Of a DNA stretch of 64,000 nt, positions 17,651 through 26,474 are shown one piece after another. A model generated the notes under the pieces. The model ran no database searches. It saw only the letters and a program-made list of their open reading frames with translations, and had not been told where the DNA came from. The DNA is from Clostridiales bacterium (GTDB lineage: Bacteria > Bacillota > Clostridia > Lachnospirales > UBA12420), in contig DMOI01000041.1 in assembly GCA_003452395.1 (NCBI GenBank), positions 1 through 64,000 of the forward strand, read 5' to 3'. The position numbers and the translations under genes were made by a program. Each line of letters opens with the position of its first letter. Positions within the stretch are counted from its first letter, which is position 1.

Positions 17651-19219
17651 TTATTTAGCGTACTCTACTGATCTTGTTTCTCTTATAACGCTAACTTTTA
17701 TTTGTCCTGGGTACTCCATAGAAGATTCTATTTGTTTTGCTACTTCTCTTGATAACACTACCATTGCATCGTCATCAACTTCTTCTGGAATAACCATTAC
17801 CCTGATTTCTCTACCTGCTTGAATAGCATAAGACTTTTCAATTCCCTTAAACGAATTTGCTATACCCTCAAGTTTTTGCAATCTCTTTATATATGATTCG
17901 AGTGTCTCACGTCTTGCACCTGGTCTTGAAGCTGATATAGCATCAGCAACTTGTACTAACACTGATATGATATACTTTGGTTCTTCATCTCCATGATGAG
18001 ACGCAAGAGCATTCTTCACTATATCGTTTTCCCCGTATTTATTACACAACTCTAGACCTATTTCAATATGTGTTCCCTCTTTTTCATAATCTACTGCTTT
18101 ACCTATATCATGTAAAAGTCCTGCTCTTTTTGCCATGGCTACATTCTCACCAAGCTCAGCTGCAAGTAATCCAGATAAATGTGCAACCTCTATAGAATGT
18201 TTAAGTACATTTTGTCCATAACTTGTCCTATATTTTAGTTTTCCTAAAAGTTTAACAAGTTCCGGATTTATTAGTGTCACACCTAGCTCCATAAGAGCTT
18301 GTTCACCTGTTTCTTTTATTTCGTCTTTTATTTCTTTTTCAACTTTTGCGATAGTTTCTTCTATCCTAGCTGGATGAATTCTTCCATCAGCTATAAGTCT
18401 CTCTAAAGTAATTCTTGCAATTTCTCTTCTTACAGGATCAAATCCTGATAATATTACTGCATCTGGTGTGTCATCTATTATCAAATCTATACCCGTTAGA
18501 GTTTCAAGTGCCCTTATATTTCTGCCTTCTCTACCTATTATTCTGCCTTTCATATCATCGCTAGGTAAAGTTACAACAGATACTGTGGTTTCTGCTACAT
18601 GATCAACTGCACATTTTTGAATTGCACTTACTATCACTTCTTTAGCTCTTTTATTTGCCTCTTCTTTTGCCTTGTTTTCTTCTTCTCGTATTACCTTAGC
18701 CATCTCATGAGTCATATCATCTTTTACAGACTCTAGTAAATATACTTTAGCTTGTTCTGTTGTGAAATTCGACATTTTTTCTAGTAACTCTACCTCTTTT
18801 AATTTTAAACTTTCAATTTCATTTCTGGTTTCATCTAATTTTTCTAATTTCTTTTCTATTGTTTCTTCTTTCTTGTCAAGAGATGATGATTTTCTGTCAA
18901 GAGAATCTTCTTTTTGGATTAGTCTTTTTTCTGCTAATTGCAGTTCATCTCTTCTTACTTTAATTTCTTTTTCGATTTCTGATTTCATTTTCAGTTTTTC
19001 TTCTTTTGCTTCTAATATCATTTCTTTTTTTGTTGCTTCTGTTTGTTTTACTGCATTATCTATAATTTGTTTTGCTTTTATTTCGGCACTTTCAATCTTC
19101 CCTTCAGCAAGTCTTTTCCTTATTACAATACCTGCTACGAAAGCTACTATTCCAGTAATTATCGCCACTATCATCGTTATTAGTATATCGATGACTATCA
19201 CCTCCTGTTTAAAGTACAC
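17651..19219 (-). CDS. rny: Ribonuclease Y
   Basis: Endoribonuclease that initiates mRNA decay at the membrane. About 513-522 residues: N-terminal membrane helix, coiled coil (about 40-200), KH domain with [11 protein letters not shown] domain with HDIGKA (HD metal pair) and the family-typical C-terminus ETRSVEYAK. The start is uncertain. GTG at 19219 has no properly spaced ribosome site; the only strong one (AGGAGG, 19201-19206) lies 8 bp before an ATC codon at 19192 (ATA at 19186), and the first ATG is at 19174, 26 bp away. The true start may therefore be non-canonical. Downstream of recA, upstream of spoVS. Confidence 0.95.
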   Translation of the reverse strand: MYFKQEVIVIDILITMIVAIITGIVAFVAGIVIRKRLAEGKIESAEIKAKQIIDNAVKQTEATKKEMILEAKEEKLKMKSEIEKEIKVRRDELQLAEKRLIQKEDSLDRKSSSLDKKEETIEKKLEKLDETRNEIESLKLKEVELLEKMSNFTTEQAKVYLLESVKDDMTHEMAKVIREEENKAKEEANKRAKEVIVSAIQKCAVDHVAETTVSVVTLPSDDMKGRIIGREGRNIRALETLTGIDLIIDDTPDAVILSGFDPVRREIARITLERLIADGRIHPARIEETIAKVEKEIKDEIKETGEQALMELGVTLINPELVKLLGKLKYRTSYGQNVLKHSIEVAHLSGLLAAELGENVAMAKRAGLLHDIGKAVDYEKEGTHIEIGLELCNKYGENDIVKNALASHHGDEEPKYIISVLVQVADAISASRPGARRETLESYIKRLQKLEGIANSFKGIEKSYAIQAGREIRVMVIPEEVDDDAMVVLSREVAKQIESSMEYPGQIKVSVIRETRSVEYAK

Positions 19220-19220
19220 T

Positions 19221-19248
19221 CCCTCCGACGCACTCGCGCCACCTCTCT
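19221..19248. repeat. Second copy of the CCCTCCG...CGCCACCTC repeat
   Basis: Matches the element at 3378-3405 over most of its length. It sits in the 99-bp gap between recA and rny, directly upstream of the rny ribosome site. Confidence 0.45.
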
Positions 19249-19318
19249 CAAAGATGTAGATACTATATCTCCCCTCACTGAGGAAAACGTCACAATGGTG
19301 ACAGAGGACGTGCCTATG

Positions 19319-20353
19319 TTATTCATTATCTTCCAATTTCTCTGTTTCTAGGTTTGAAATAGATTTTAGGTTAAAATGAGTTCTTACAGTATTCTCTATT
19401 TCAAAACATACATCTGTGTTTTCAACAAGGAATTGCTTTGCATTTTCCCTTCCTTGACCTATCCTCATGTCACCATAAGAATACCATGCTCCGCTTTTTA
19501 CTACTATATTTAGTTTTGAAGCTAAATCCAAAATATCTCCTTGTTTTGATATGCCTGTCCCATACATAATATCAAATTCAGCTATTTTAAATGGAGGCGC
19601 TACCTTGTTTTTTACTACTTTTACTTTTGTCCTGCTCCCAATAAATTCTTCACCTTGTTTTATTGTGTCAGTTTTTCTCACATCGAGTCTAATTGTTGCA
19701 TAAAACTTAAGAGCTCTTCCACCTGTTGTAGTTTCTGGACTTCCAAACATGACCCCTACTTTTTCACGTAATTGATTTATAAATATAACAGATGTTTTTG
19801 ACTTACTAACTATTGCAGTTAACTTTCTTAGTGCTTGCGACATTAATCTTGCTTGCAAGCCTATATGAGAATCACCCATATCACCTTCGATTTCTGCTTT
19901 TGGTACCAAAGCCGCAACAGAATCGACAACCACTAAATCTACTGCCCCTGAGCGTACCATTATTTCAACTATCTCAAGTGCTTGTTCACCATTATCAGGC
20001 TGTGAAATATAAAGCGAGTCTATATCCACTCCTAATTTTTTTGCATACGCAGGATCAAGTGCATGTTCTGCATCTATAAAAGCTGCTATGCCCCCTCTTT
20101 TCTGAACCTCTGCTATCATATGTAATGATACCGTTGTTTTACCAGAAGATTCAGGTCCAAATATTTCTACTATTCTACCTCTTGGTACTCCGCCAACTCC
20201 TAATGCAATATCAAGGCTTATTGAGCCTGTTGGAGTTGCAGGTATGTTTGAATGATCCATCGAATCTCCAAGCTTCATTATTGCACCTTTGCCAAACTCT
20301 TTTTGTATTTGTGTTAATGCTGAGTCTAATGCTTTTTGCCTATTTTCGTCCAT
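19319..20353 (-). CDS. recA: Recombinase RecA
   Basis: 344 residues, full length. Walker A GPESSGKT (66-73), Walker [11 protein letters not shown], loop L2 region [22 protein letters not shown]. Mediates homologous pairing and stimulates LexA self-cleavage. It has its own promoter (20475-20503); I saw no clear Firmicute SOS box in the roughly 120-bp leader. No recX or cinA is adjacent. ATG preceded by AAAGGATGAT. Confidence 0.98.
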   Translation of the reverse strand: MDENRQKALDSALTQIQKEFGKGAIMKLGDSMDHSNIPATPTGSISLDIALGVGGVPRGRIVEIFGPESSGKTTVSLHMIAEVQKRGGIAAFIDAEHALDPAYAKKLGVDIDSLYISQPDNGEQALEIVEIMVRSGAVDLVVVDSVAALVPKAEIEGDMGDSHIGLQARLMSQALRKLTAIVSKSKTSVIFINQLREKVGVMFGSPETTTGGRALKFYATIRLDVRKTDTIKQGEEFIGSRTKVKVVKNKVAPPFKIAEFDIMYGTGISKQGDILDLASKLNIVVKSGAWYSYGDMRIGQGRENAKQFLVENTDVCFEIENTVRTHFNLKSISNLETEKLEDNE

Positions 20354-20474
20354 TTATAACAATCATCCTTTCGAAGCAAATTATGTATGTAGTTTACTAG
20401 TAAATAGTTCATATTTCCTCACAAATGTCTGTTTCTACCATTCATTAGTGCATATTCTCCATTTACTAACTTAT

Positions 20475-20503
20475 AGTATAACTTAATTTTAAATAATGGT
20501 CAA
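20475..20503 (-). promoter_or_regulatory. Putative sigma-A promoter of recA
   Basis: Minus strand TTGACC, 17-bp spacer, TATACT, about 120 bp before the recA start. Confidence 0.65.
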
Positions 20504-20506
20504 TAA

Positions 20507-20542
20507 AAAAAGTCATAATTTTTTAAAAAATTATGACTTTTT
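20507..20542 (-). terminator. Terminator of secD-secF
   Basis: AGTCATAATTTTTT and its complement form a 14-bp stem flanked by A- and T-runs; on the minus strand it follows the secF stop by about 20 bases. Confidence 0.85.
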
Positions 20543-20560
20543 TTATAAAATTGAAAATAT

Positions 20561-21718
20561 TTAGGCATTTTTTTCATCATTTTTAATCATATCATACCAT
20601 AATGGACTTGAATTTGCTATAGAAGAGTATGTCCCTATAATTATACCTACCATAAGAGGGAATGTAAATTCTCTTAGTGCCTCCACTCCAAATGTAAATA
20701 AAACTGCTACCACCATAACTGTTGTAAGTGATGTGTTTACTGATCTACCAAAAGTTTCTGTTATGCTTCTATTTATTAATTCTGCTAAGTTGAGTTTTGT
20801 ATATAGTTTTTTATTTTCTCTTATTCTATCAAATATTATTACCGTGTCATTTATAGAATAACCTATTATAGTCAAAATAGCTGCAATAAAAGCGGTATTT
20901 ATTGGTATTCTAAATATTGCATAAACCGCAAGTACAATCAATACATCATGTAATAACGTTATTCCTGATGCAATACCCATTTTCATATCCCTAAATCTAA
21001 ATGCTATATATACCATTATTAAAAAGGTACCTAGCAGTATAGAACCAATAGCATTTACTGTCATTTCATTACTTATTGTTGGTGATATATCTTCTGTAGA
21101 TACAAATGCATCACTATTTAGCTCATATTTTTCAGTTAGTCCTTTTATTACCTCATCAATATAATTTTTATACGTTGTAGTTTCCACTGTCTGTGCAGTT
21201 GTATCAGTAATTACCTCTGGCACTGCCTGCGTAGTTGTTTCATTTGATGTAGTCGCCGTAACTGGTGTAACATCTTGTGTCACCTCTGTATTCAAAGGCT
21301 GTACATCAGTAGCTTGTACATCTTTCACCTGTACTTCTGATGCTTCTACTGATAATTGCTTACTGATATCAGATGTCTGACTTTCTGGTAAAGCTGCCGC
21401 TTCTACTATATTACCTTGTACAACTTTTTCTGGTATTTGATATTTGATTATAACTGTATTTTCGCCTTGTACCTTTTGAACTTGTACACTTTCTGATTTT
21501 GTTACATCATAAACTATCTTCATTATATCATCTTTGTTAAATTCTTTTCCTATATTTACTTTCATTATCGTTCCGCCAGTGAAGTCTATATCATAATTTA
21601 ACATAGTGTCACCATTCATAAATTTATACGTAAACATAGTAATAAAGCCTGCTAATATTATAACTATTGAAAACGTATAGAACTTCATTCTATTCTCTAT
21701 TATTTTCATTATTTTCAT
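20561..21718 (-). CDS. secF: Protein translocase subunit SecF with an extracellular insertion
   Basis: 385 residues; SecF helps SecD use the proton gradient to pull proteins out after SecA action. Six membrane helices are visible: one at 14-34, then five after residue 222. DIDFTGGT follows helix 1, and IGYSINDTVIIFDRIREN is the diagnostic SecF signature. Residues about 98-184 in the extracytoplasmic loop are a Thr/Val/Glu/Gln-rich low-complexity stretch that is absent from typical SecF (about 300 residues). The start ATG at 21718 is chosen because GGAGAG lies 6 bp upstream; a TTG precedes it directly. 36 bp after secD. Confidence 0.93.
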   Translation of the reverse strand: MKIMKIIENRMKFYTFSIVIILAGFITMFTYKFMNGDTMLNYDIDFTGGTIMKVNIGKEFNKDDIMKIVYDVTKSESVQVQKVQGENTVIIKYQIPEKVVQGNIVEAAALPESQTSDISKQLSVEASEVQVKDVQATDVQPLNTEVTQDVTPVTATTSNETTTQAVPEVITDTTAQTVETTTYKNYIDEVIKGLTEKYELNSDAFVSTEDISPTISNEMTVNAIGSILLGTFLIMVYIAFRFRDMKMGIASGITLLHDVLIVLAVYAIFRIPINTAFIAAILTIIGYSINDTVIIFDRIRENKKLYTKLNLAELINRSITETFGRSVNTSLTTVMVVAVLFTFGVEALREFTFPLMVGIIIGTYSSIANSSPLWYDMIKNDEKNA

Positions 21719-21754
21719 CAATTTCTCTCCTTTTCTTTTGGCAAGTGGATATAT

Positions 21755-23605
21755 TTATTTTTTCTTTAAATCCATAACTGTTTTAGATCTTAAACGTGCT
21801 CCAAATAAAGTTGGATTCTTTACGCCTAAATCAACAAACGAATTTAATAATATTTTGGTTACTATTAAAGCTGTAAACATAGAAACTATTAAACCTATCA
21901 TTAATGTTTGTCCAAATCCTTTGATAGGTCCTGTTCCAAACCAGTACAATATTAGTGCTATTATGAACGTCGTTGCATTCCCATCTATTATTGCACTCAT
22001 AGCTTTTTTAAATCCTGCAGCCATAGCTGCTCTTGTTGTTTTTCCTGCATTAAGTTCTTCCTTTAACCTTGAGAATATTATAACATTTGCATCAACTGCC
22101 ATACCTATTGAGAGTATCATACCTGCTATACCCGGTAAAGTAAGTGTAACATTAAATAAGCTAAATGCTGCAAGTACTAGAAATACATACCCTACAAGAG
22201 CTATGTCTGCAACGATACCTGGAAATCTATACATTACAAACATAAACACTAACACTAATAAAGCTCCAATTATACCCGCCTTTATACTTCCTGCTAATGC
22301 ATCTTGTCCTAGTCTAGCTTCTATAGCTGTTCTTTGAATGTCTCTAAGTTCAAAAGGAAGAGCCCCAGAATTTATCAATTCCGCTACTGATTTTGCTTCC
22401 TTTTCACCTTCCATACCTGTTATTACTGCTGAACCTGTATCAATTTCAACATTAACTTTTGGCATACTAAGTATATCATTATCTAATAATATCACTATAT
22501 AATTGTTTATATATTTTTTAGTTGCATTAGCAAACTTTTTTGTCCCCACTGGTGTCATTTCAAGCTTTACAACTGGTTCTAGAGGGCTTACTTGTGAAGC
22601 TTGCTCATAATCCATGCTTGCTCTACTTATATCTTTACCTCTTAAAACTAGTTCACCTTTTTGTTGAATACCTTGTATTATAGCTGTTGGCATCATCCCT
22701 TGTATTTGTTCTTCGGTAGCTGTCATACCTAATTGTGCAAATAATGCTTCAACTTCTTTTCGAGCATCCGTTTGTATTCCTTTAAATTGTTCATCTGTTA
22801 TCCCATAAAATTTTAGTTCCGCTGTTCTTCCTATTTCACTAACCGCTTTATTTGGATCACCGATCCCTGGTATCTCAACTCTTATTCTATTACTTCCTTG
22901 TAGAGATACTTCTGCTTCTGTATAATTTTTTTCATTTAGTCTTTTTCTAAGTAATTCTACTGCAGAGTCCATATCTTCTTTTGAAGGATTCTTAATACCT
23001 GCCTCATATACAATACTTACTCCACCTTTTAAATCGAGTCCCAAATTTATATGTTGATAACTTAAAGGGTTATTAAACGTAAGTAATGGCTTTTTTGGAG
23101 CTTGCTTTACTGGTGCTGCAGTTGTAGTTGTTGGTGTTGGTGTTGTTACAGTTGGTTCTACTATATCTTCACCTGTTGTAGTTATCTCAGGGGCAGCAAC
23201 TGTAGTTTTTGCTGGTGTAGCATCTGGTGTTCCTGCTGGTGCTACTGTCTTTGCTCCTGTTGTAGTTGGTGCTATCGTTGCAGTTGCTGTTTCTGCTGGC
23301 ACTGTAACTATTTCTGTATCAACTGTTGCCTCTTTTACTACTGGTGCTGGCTTAGCTATTGGAATTGTTGTTGCTAGTTCCTCATTGCCTACTACCGGTG
23401 TATTAGTCGTTGTTACATCTGGGGCAACAGCTCCATCTGTTTTTGGCACTACTTCCTTATTTTCTGCGCTTTGTTCAACATTTTTTGTTTCTACTTTTTT
23501 TTCTTCCCCACCAATTGTGATAACTTTACCTGATAAAACCATATATCCAATAATCGCTATCACAAGTAATATTCCTAAAATTTTTAATAAACTCTTTGCT
23601 TTCAT
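21755..23605 (-). CDS. secD: Protein translocase subunit SecD with a long Thr/Pro-rich linker
   Basis: 616 residues; usual Firmicute SecD is nearer 400-450. Helix 1 at 7-27, then a linker (about 33-176) made almost entirely of Thr, Val, Ala, Pro and Glu, then the conserved INLGLDLKGG motif at 187-195, the P1 domain and five C-terminal membrane helices with GMAVDANVIIFSRLKEE. The linker lies outside the membrane and would place the P1 domain far from it. secF carries a similar insertion. The start has AAGGAG upstream; promoter at 23750-23779. Confidence 0.93.
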   Translation of the reverse strand: MKAKSLLKILGILLVIAIIGYMVLSGKVITIGGEEKKVETKNVEQSAENKEVVPKTDGAVAPDVTTTNTPVVGNEELATTIPIAKPAPVVKEATVDTEIVTVPAETATATIAPTTTGAKTVAPAGTPDATPAKTTVAAPEITTTGEDIVEPTVTTPTPTTTTAAPVKQAPKKPLLTFNNPLSYQHINLGLDLKGGVSIVYEAGIKNPSKEDMDSAVELLRKRLNEKNYTEAEVSLQGSNRIRVEIPGIGDPNKAVSEIGRTAELKFYGITDEQFKGIQTDARKEVEALFAQLGMTATEEQIQGMMPTAIIQGIQQKGELVLRGKDISRASMDYEQASQVSPLEPVVKLEMTPVGTKKFANATKKYINNYIVILLDNDILSMPKVNVEIDTGSAVITGMEGEKEAKSVAELINSGALPFELRDIQRTAIEARLGQDALAGSIKAGIIGALLVLVFMFVMYRFPGIVADIALVGYVFLVLAAFSLFNVTLTLPGIAGMILSIGMAVDANVIIFSRLKEELNAGKTTRAAMAAGFKKAMSAIIDGNATTFIIALILYWFGTGPIKGFGQTLMIGLIVSMFTALIVTKILLNSFVDLGVKNPTLFGARLRSKTVMDLKKK

Positions 23606-23749
23606 AAAATTCTCCTTTCGTTAATACAATGAACAATTTGCATTTTATAAATGCTAAATTTCATTGAGGACAAAGCCCGTTACAGTGTACTTTAAGGTAT
23701 TTCATATGTATTGATATCTAATATTCTGATATCCATTTATACCTTCCAT

Positions 23750-23779
23750 ATTATAGTAGTTTTTTGTAAAATAGTCAAG
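23750..23779 (-). promoter_or_regulatory. Putative sigma-A promoter of secD-secF
   Basis: Minus strand TTGACT, 18-bp spacer, TATAAT, leaving a leader of about 135 bases before secD. Confidence 0.65.
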
Positions 23780-23825
23780 CCTTTTATGCAATTTCATAGG
23801 ATAAACTTATTAAAGGCTTTTCTTT

Positions 23826-23861
23826 CAAATGCAAAAGACAACCGCTTTCGCTAGTTGTCTT
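23826..23861 (-). terminator. Weak terminator after the Rpn-type pseudogene
   Basis: AAGACAAC and GTTGTCTT pair around a 11-base loop; on the minus strand TTTTGCATTT follows. It lies about 35 bases after the stop at 23894. Confidence 0.5.
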
Positions 23862-23893
23862 CTGATCCTCTAATAGTAAAATCAGATTGAAAG

Positions 23894-24669
23894 TTATTGC
23901 CTTTTTGATTTTTCTTGCTCCATAATTACCTCAATTTTTTCTTTTGAAACCTTTGTTATTTTAGAAATCGTATCTTGATCCATATTTGAGTTTATCATAT
24001 TTATTACAACACCCTCTATACCTTTTTCTATACCTTTTTCTATACCTTCTTTTATACCTTCTTTTATACCTTCTTCTCTTGCTCGTTCTTCTAGTCTTCG
24101 TCTTTCTCCCTTCCACATAGCTTCATCGTGTAGCCACATTTCTCTTCTTAGGTATTTGTCTCTTTCTTTTTCGTCTTCACTTATTTTTTCGAGTGTTTCA
24201 TATGCCATTCGTATAGTCTCCTCTCTTTCTATAATTTTTTTGATTATTCTTTCTTTTTTCTCATCTCCTGCATCTCTTACAAATGTTAACCACATTTCTA
24301 GCTTGCTTAGTTCTTCTATATTTTCTTCTACGCCGAGTAACTTCTCTAATTCTATTATATGTATTTCTAGATCTTCAATATACTCAAAACCTTCTTCTAC
24401 TTCTTTTATTTTATATTTTGTATGATATTTTTTTGTTTCTTTAATTAAGTTTTCCTTTAGTATAACAACCTGTATTACTTTTTGGAGTTTCTCATATTCA
24501 TTACCTTGGTTTAAATTATCTGTGTATAGCTTTGACCAATAATATAAAAACCTTTTTTTCAGTTGCTCACTAGAGGCTATTTGCATTCTGGTTTGTCTAG
24601 TCCAAATACTAGTTTGAACGCAAAGTCGATGGTCAAATCCATCATCTTAAATTTCTTATTTTGTGCCAC
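23894..24669 (-). pseudogene. Rpn-family PD-(D/E)XK nuclease/putative transposase, catalytic core deleted
   Basis: The first part (GTG at 24669, good AAAGGAT site) reads MAQNKKFKMMDLTIDFAFK and continues LVFGLDKPE, the usual N-terminus of Rpn/PDDEXK_2 proteins, then hits a stop after 30 codons. A second frame starting at 24586 resumes with MQIASSEQLKKRFLYYWSK, which in intact relatives directly follows the catalytic LD...DG...IExQ motif. So roughly 60-70 codons with the active site are missing and the two halves are in different frames. The rest (230 codons) is intact, including the characteristic EGIKEGIEKGIEKGIE repeat near the C-terminus. Intact relatives promote RecA-independent recombination and are often multicopy. 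Family assignment is from recall; the disruption is directly visible. Confidence 0.8.
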
Positions 24670-25015
24670 TTATATCATCCTTTCTCTTTTGTATATTTTT
24701 ATATTAGTATAGCATATTTTTTTTTATTTTCAATGCAGAATGCTGATTTTTGTATAGTTATTTTTATATTTATTGTTTCAAAAATCGGCGGCTACGCCGC
24801 ACTGATTTCCTAACTTACTCCCCTTCTCCATTTTCCTTCCTAAAAATAAAGCTCCTCCCAAATAAAATTGCCCATCTAGGGCAATTTTATTTGAAGTCCG
24901 TTGCACTCTTCGAGTATAGTTTAACTAAGCTTTGAAAATACCAAAGCTAAGTTTCCACTTACCGCGTACAACACTAATTCCGCGGCTCTTCTCTTCCAAT
25001 ATTTTTCCATCCTTT
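24670..25015. other. 346-bp gap without a gene
   Basis: Contains a perfect 14-bp inverted repeat (24860-24873 with 24879-24892, 5-base loop, AAATAAAATTGCCC type), a short GC palindrome CGGCGGCTACGCCGC near 24785 and scattered AT-rich sequence. No open frame with a ribosome site was found. The 14-bp hairpin ends in TTT and might terminate transcripts of the prepilin-like gene. Confidence 0.5.
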
Positions 25016-26398
25016 TTATTCCCACGTTATCGTATTTGCTTCCCCGACACTAGCTCCGCTCGCTCCATCTAGTGTCATACCCGACGGACTTAAAAACAAA
25101 GCCGGGCGAACACCCCTGTAACCGATATAGGCGACACTGACGTCCACCGTGCCAACCTCGGACACGAGGCGGACGTGGCACGAACCAGGCGCATACGAGT
25201 CCCTTAACCAATAATACCAATACGCCCCTGTATTTAATCCTGCATTTGTGTATCCTCCTGTTGCACTTTGCGTTACTGCTTGACCCGTTGGATATGCTTT
25301 TGTCCATGCTTCTCTTTCTTCTAATGTTCCTAATACTACATTACTATATACATAGTCATTTAGTTCCTTTATTCCTAGTAAAAATACACTTTCTGTTGTA
25401 TCTTTGTATCTTGCCATATTATAATCATTTACTCCTGTTGCTGCCCCATTATTATCTAATGCATATCTTGGATTTGTTGTCCAATATCCATGTTCTTCTG
25501 TTCCTCCCGTTTTTGCGACTGCATCTGTTGTTGCTAGTATTGTTTTATGGGTTACCGGCATTATTTTACTTCTTTCTTCTCCGTCAAAGTTTCCTTCTGC
25601 TAGAAATCCTTTTTCTATATTATATGGGTTATACCCCGATGGTGCATTCAACAAGTGTGTTGCGTCTGGCGATATATATTCTAGCCAGTCTACTAAGTTC
25701 GCATTTGCACTACTGTTTAGCCATGCTTTTAGGTTGCTTTTATCCCAGTAGTTACTTCCGTATAGTCCTCTATCTGCATCTCCCCCTGCTCCTGCTATAT
25801 TCTCTTCTCCTGTTGCGTCAAATGCTTTTATACTTATTATTTTATCGCTAAATAGCATGAGGTCTCCCACATGTAATCCACTTCCTGGGTTTGCATCTAG
25901 GTATGCCTGGTCTACTTTGTTTATTACTCTCCATACTATATCTGCATCGTTATATTTGCCAAACTTTATATACTTCCCTACTGCCACATCTGCTACTACT
26001 GGTGGCTCTGGTTCTCCTCCTCCACTTGCTACTCCTGTTACTTCTACTACTATCGGTGTTACTGTTGCTACTCCACTTGCGCTTACTGCTACTACGTATG
26101 GTCCTGCTTGTGGATGTCCTGCTGGTAATGGATTTGTTGGTACTTCTTTTATGTACCCCTTTGTTGCCATATCTTCTATTATATTTGCTTGTGGCATTGC
26201 TATTTCTTCTTGCCATAGATATGCCTGTGCTTGTGTTTGTAGTGTTGTCACATTAGCATTATGTGCTATCTGCTTTGCTGTTTCACTCTTATTCATAAAT
26301 ATTGGTATCGCTATTGTTGCTAGCGCCGCTAGAATTACTAGCACTGCTAGTAATTCTAGCAACGTAAACCCTTTTTTGTCATTTTTCTTTACTCCCAT
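25016..26398 (-). CDS. Prepilin-like surface protein with C-terminal DUF6273/lectin-like domain; candidate DGR target
   Basis: 460 residues. Residues 1-10 are a basic leader ending in Gly, followed by FTLLELLAVLVILAALATIA with Glu at +5: a class III (type IV pilin/pseudopilin) signal cut between G10 and F11. A helical stalk (to about 80), a Gly/Pro/Glu linker (about 124-137) and a domain from about 140 (GKYIKFGKYND) to the end follow. Its closing pattern YWYYWLRDS...GVRPALFL matches the DUF6273/C-type-lectin-like ending from memory. The 3' part (25100-25201, residues 400-433) has sharply different base composition: about 64% GC and 11 A in 102 bases. Start ATG at 26398 with GAGGAGAG; the frame opens 66 bases earlier. 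No prepilin peptidase or pilus ATPase genes are nearby. Confidence 0.85.
   Translation of the reverse strand: MGVKKNDKKGFTLLELLAVLVILAALATIAIPIFMNKSETAKQIAHNANVTTLQTQAQAYLWQEEIAMPQANIIEDMATKGYIKEVPTNPLPAGHPQAGPYVVAVSASGVATVTPIVVEVTGVASGGGEPEPPVVADVAVGKYIKFGKYNDADIVWRVINKVDQAYLDANPGSGLHVGDLMLFSDKIISIKAFDATGEENIAGAGGDADRGLYGSNYWDKSNLKAWLNSSANANLVDWLEYISPDATHLLNAPSGYNPYNIEKGFLAEGNFDGEERSKIMPVTHKTILATTDAVAKTGGTEEHGYWTTNPRYALDNNGAATGVNDYNMARYKDTTESVFLLGIKELNDYVYSNVVLGTLEEREAWTKAYPTGQAVTQSATGGYTNAGLNTGAYWYYWLRDSYAPGSCHVRLVSEVGTVDVSVAYIGYRGVRPALFLSPSGMTLDGASGASVGEANTITWE
25046..25076. repeat. 8-bp inverted repeat downstream of the putative variable region
   Basis: GACACTAG (25046-25053) and CTAGTGTC (25069-25076) with a 15-base GC-rich loop. 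It lies within the last codons of the prepilin-like gene, 24 bp after the GC-rich segment. Known DGR targets often carry a hairpin at this place that assists retrohoming. Confidence 0.6.
25100..25201 (-). other. Putative DGR variable region (adenine-depleted, GC-rich segment)
   Basis: Hand count on the coding strand: 65 G/C and only 11 A in 102 bases; of 34 codons none ends in A and 15 end in C, whereas the rest of the gene uses A/T-ending codons. DGR variable regions arise by replacing A positions (mostly AAC codons) of a template repeat, and sit at the 3' end of genes with a lectin-like fold. No template repeat or reverse transcriptase is in this window, so the assignment is inference. Confidence 0.55.
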
Positions 26399-26474
26399 GT
26401 TTTTTCTCTCCTCTTTCGCTGTCTTATTTTCCCTAATATTATCATTTTTTAGATAGTGAGTCAAGAATTTTTTG

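Noticed and set aside
20354..20474. SOS (LexA) box upstream of recA
   Set aside because: No sequence close to the Firmicute GAAC-N4-GTTC pattern was found in the leader.
21738..22337. 199-codon plus-strand frame opposite secD
   Set aside because: Membrane-like composition only mirrors secD hydrophobic codons; no start signal.
24780..25015. Possible DGR template repeat close to the target gene
   Set aside because: The gap contains no sequence resembling 25100-25201, only short palindromes.
25050..25307. Minus-strand overlapping frame of 85 codons at the variable region
   Set aside because: Stays open only because the segment is GC-rich; it has no start signal and lies inside the annotated gene.
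25246..26456. Long plus-strand open frames opposite the prepilin-like gene
   Set aside because: Leu/Ser-rich shadow frames produced by the codon pattern of the minus-strand gene; no ribosome sites and no domain.
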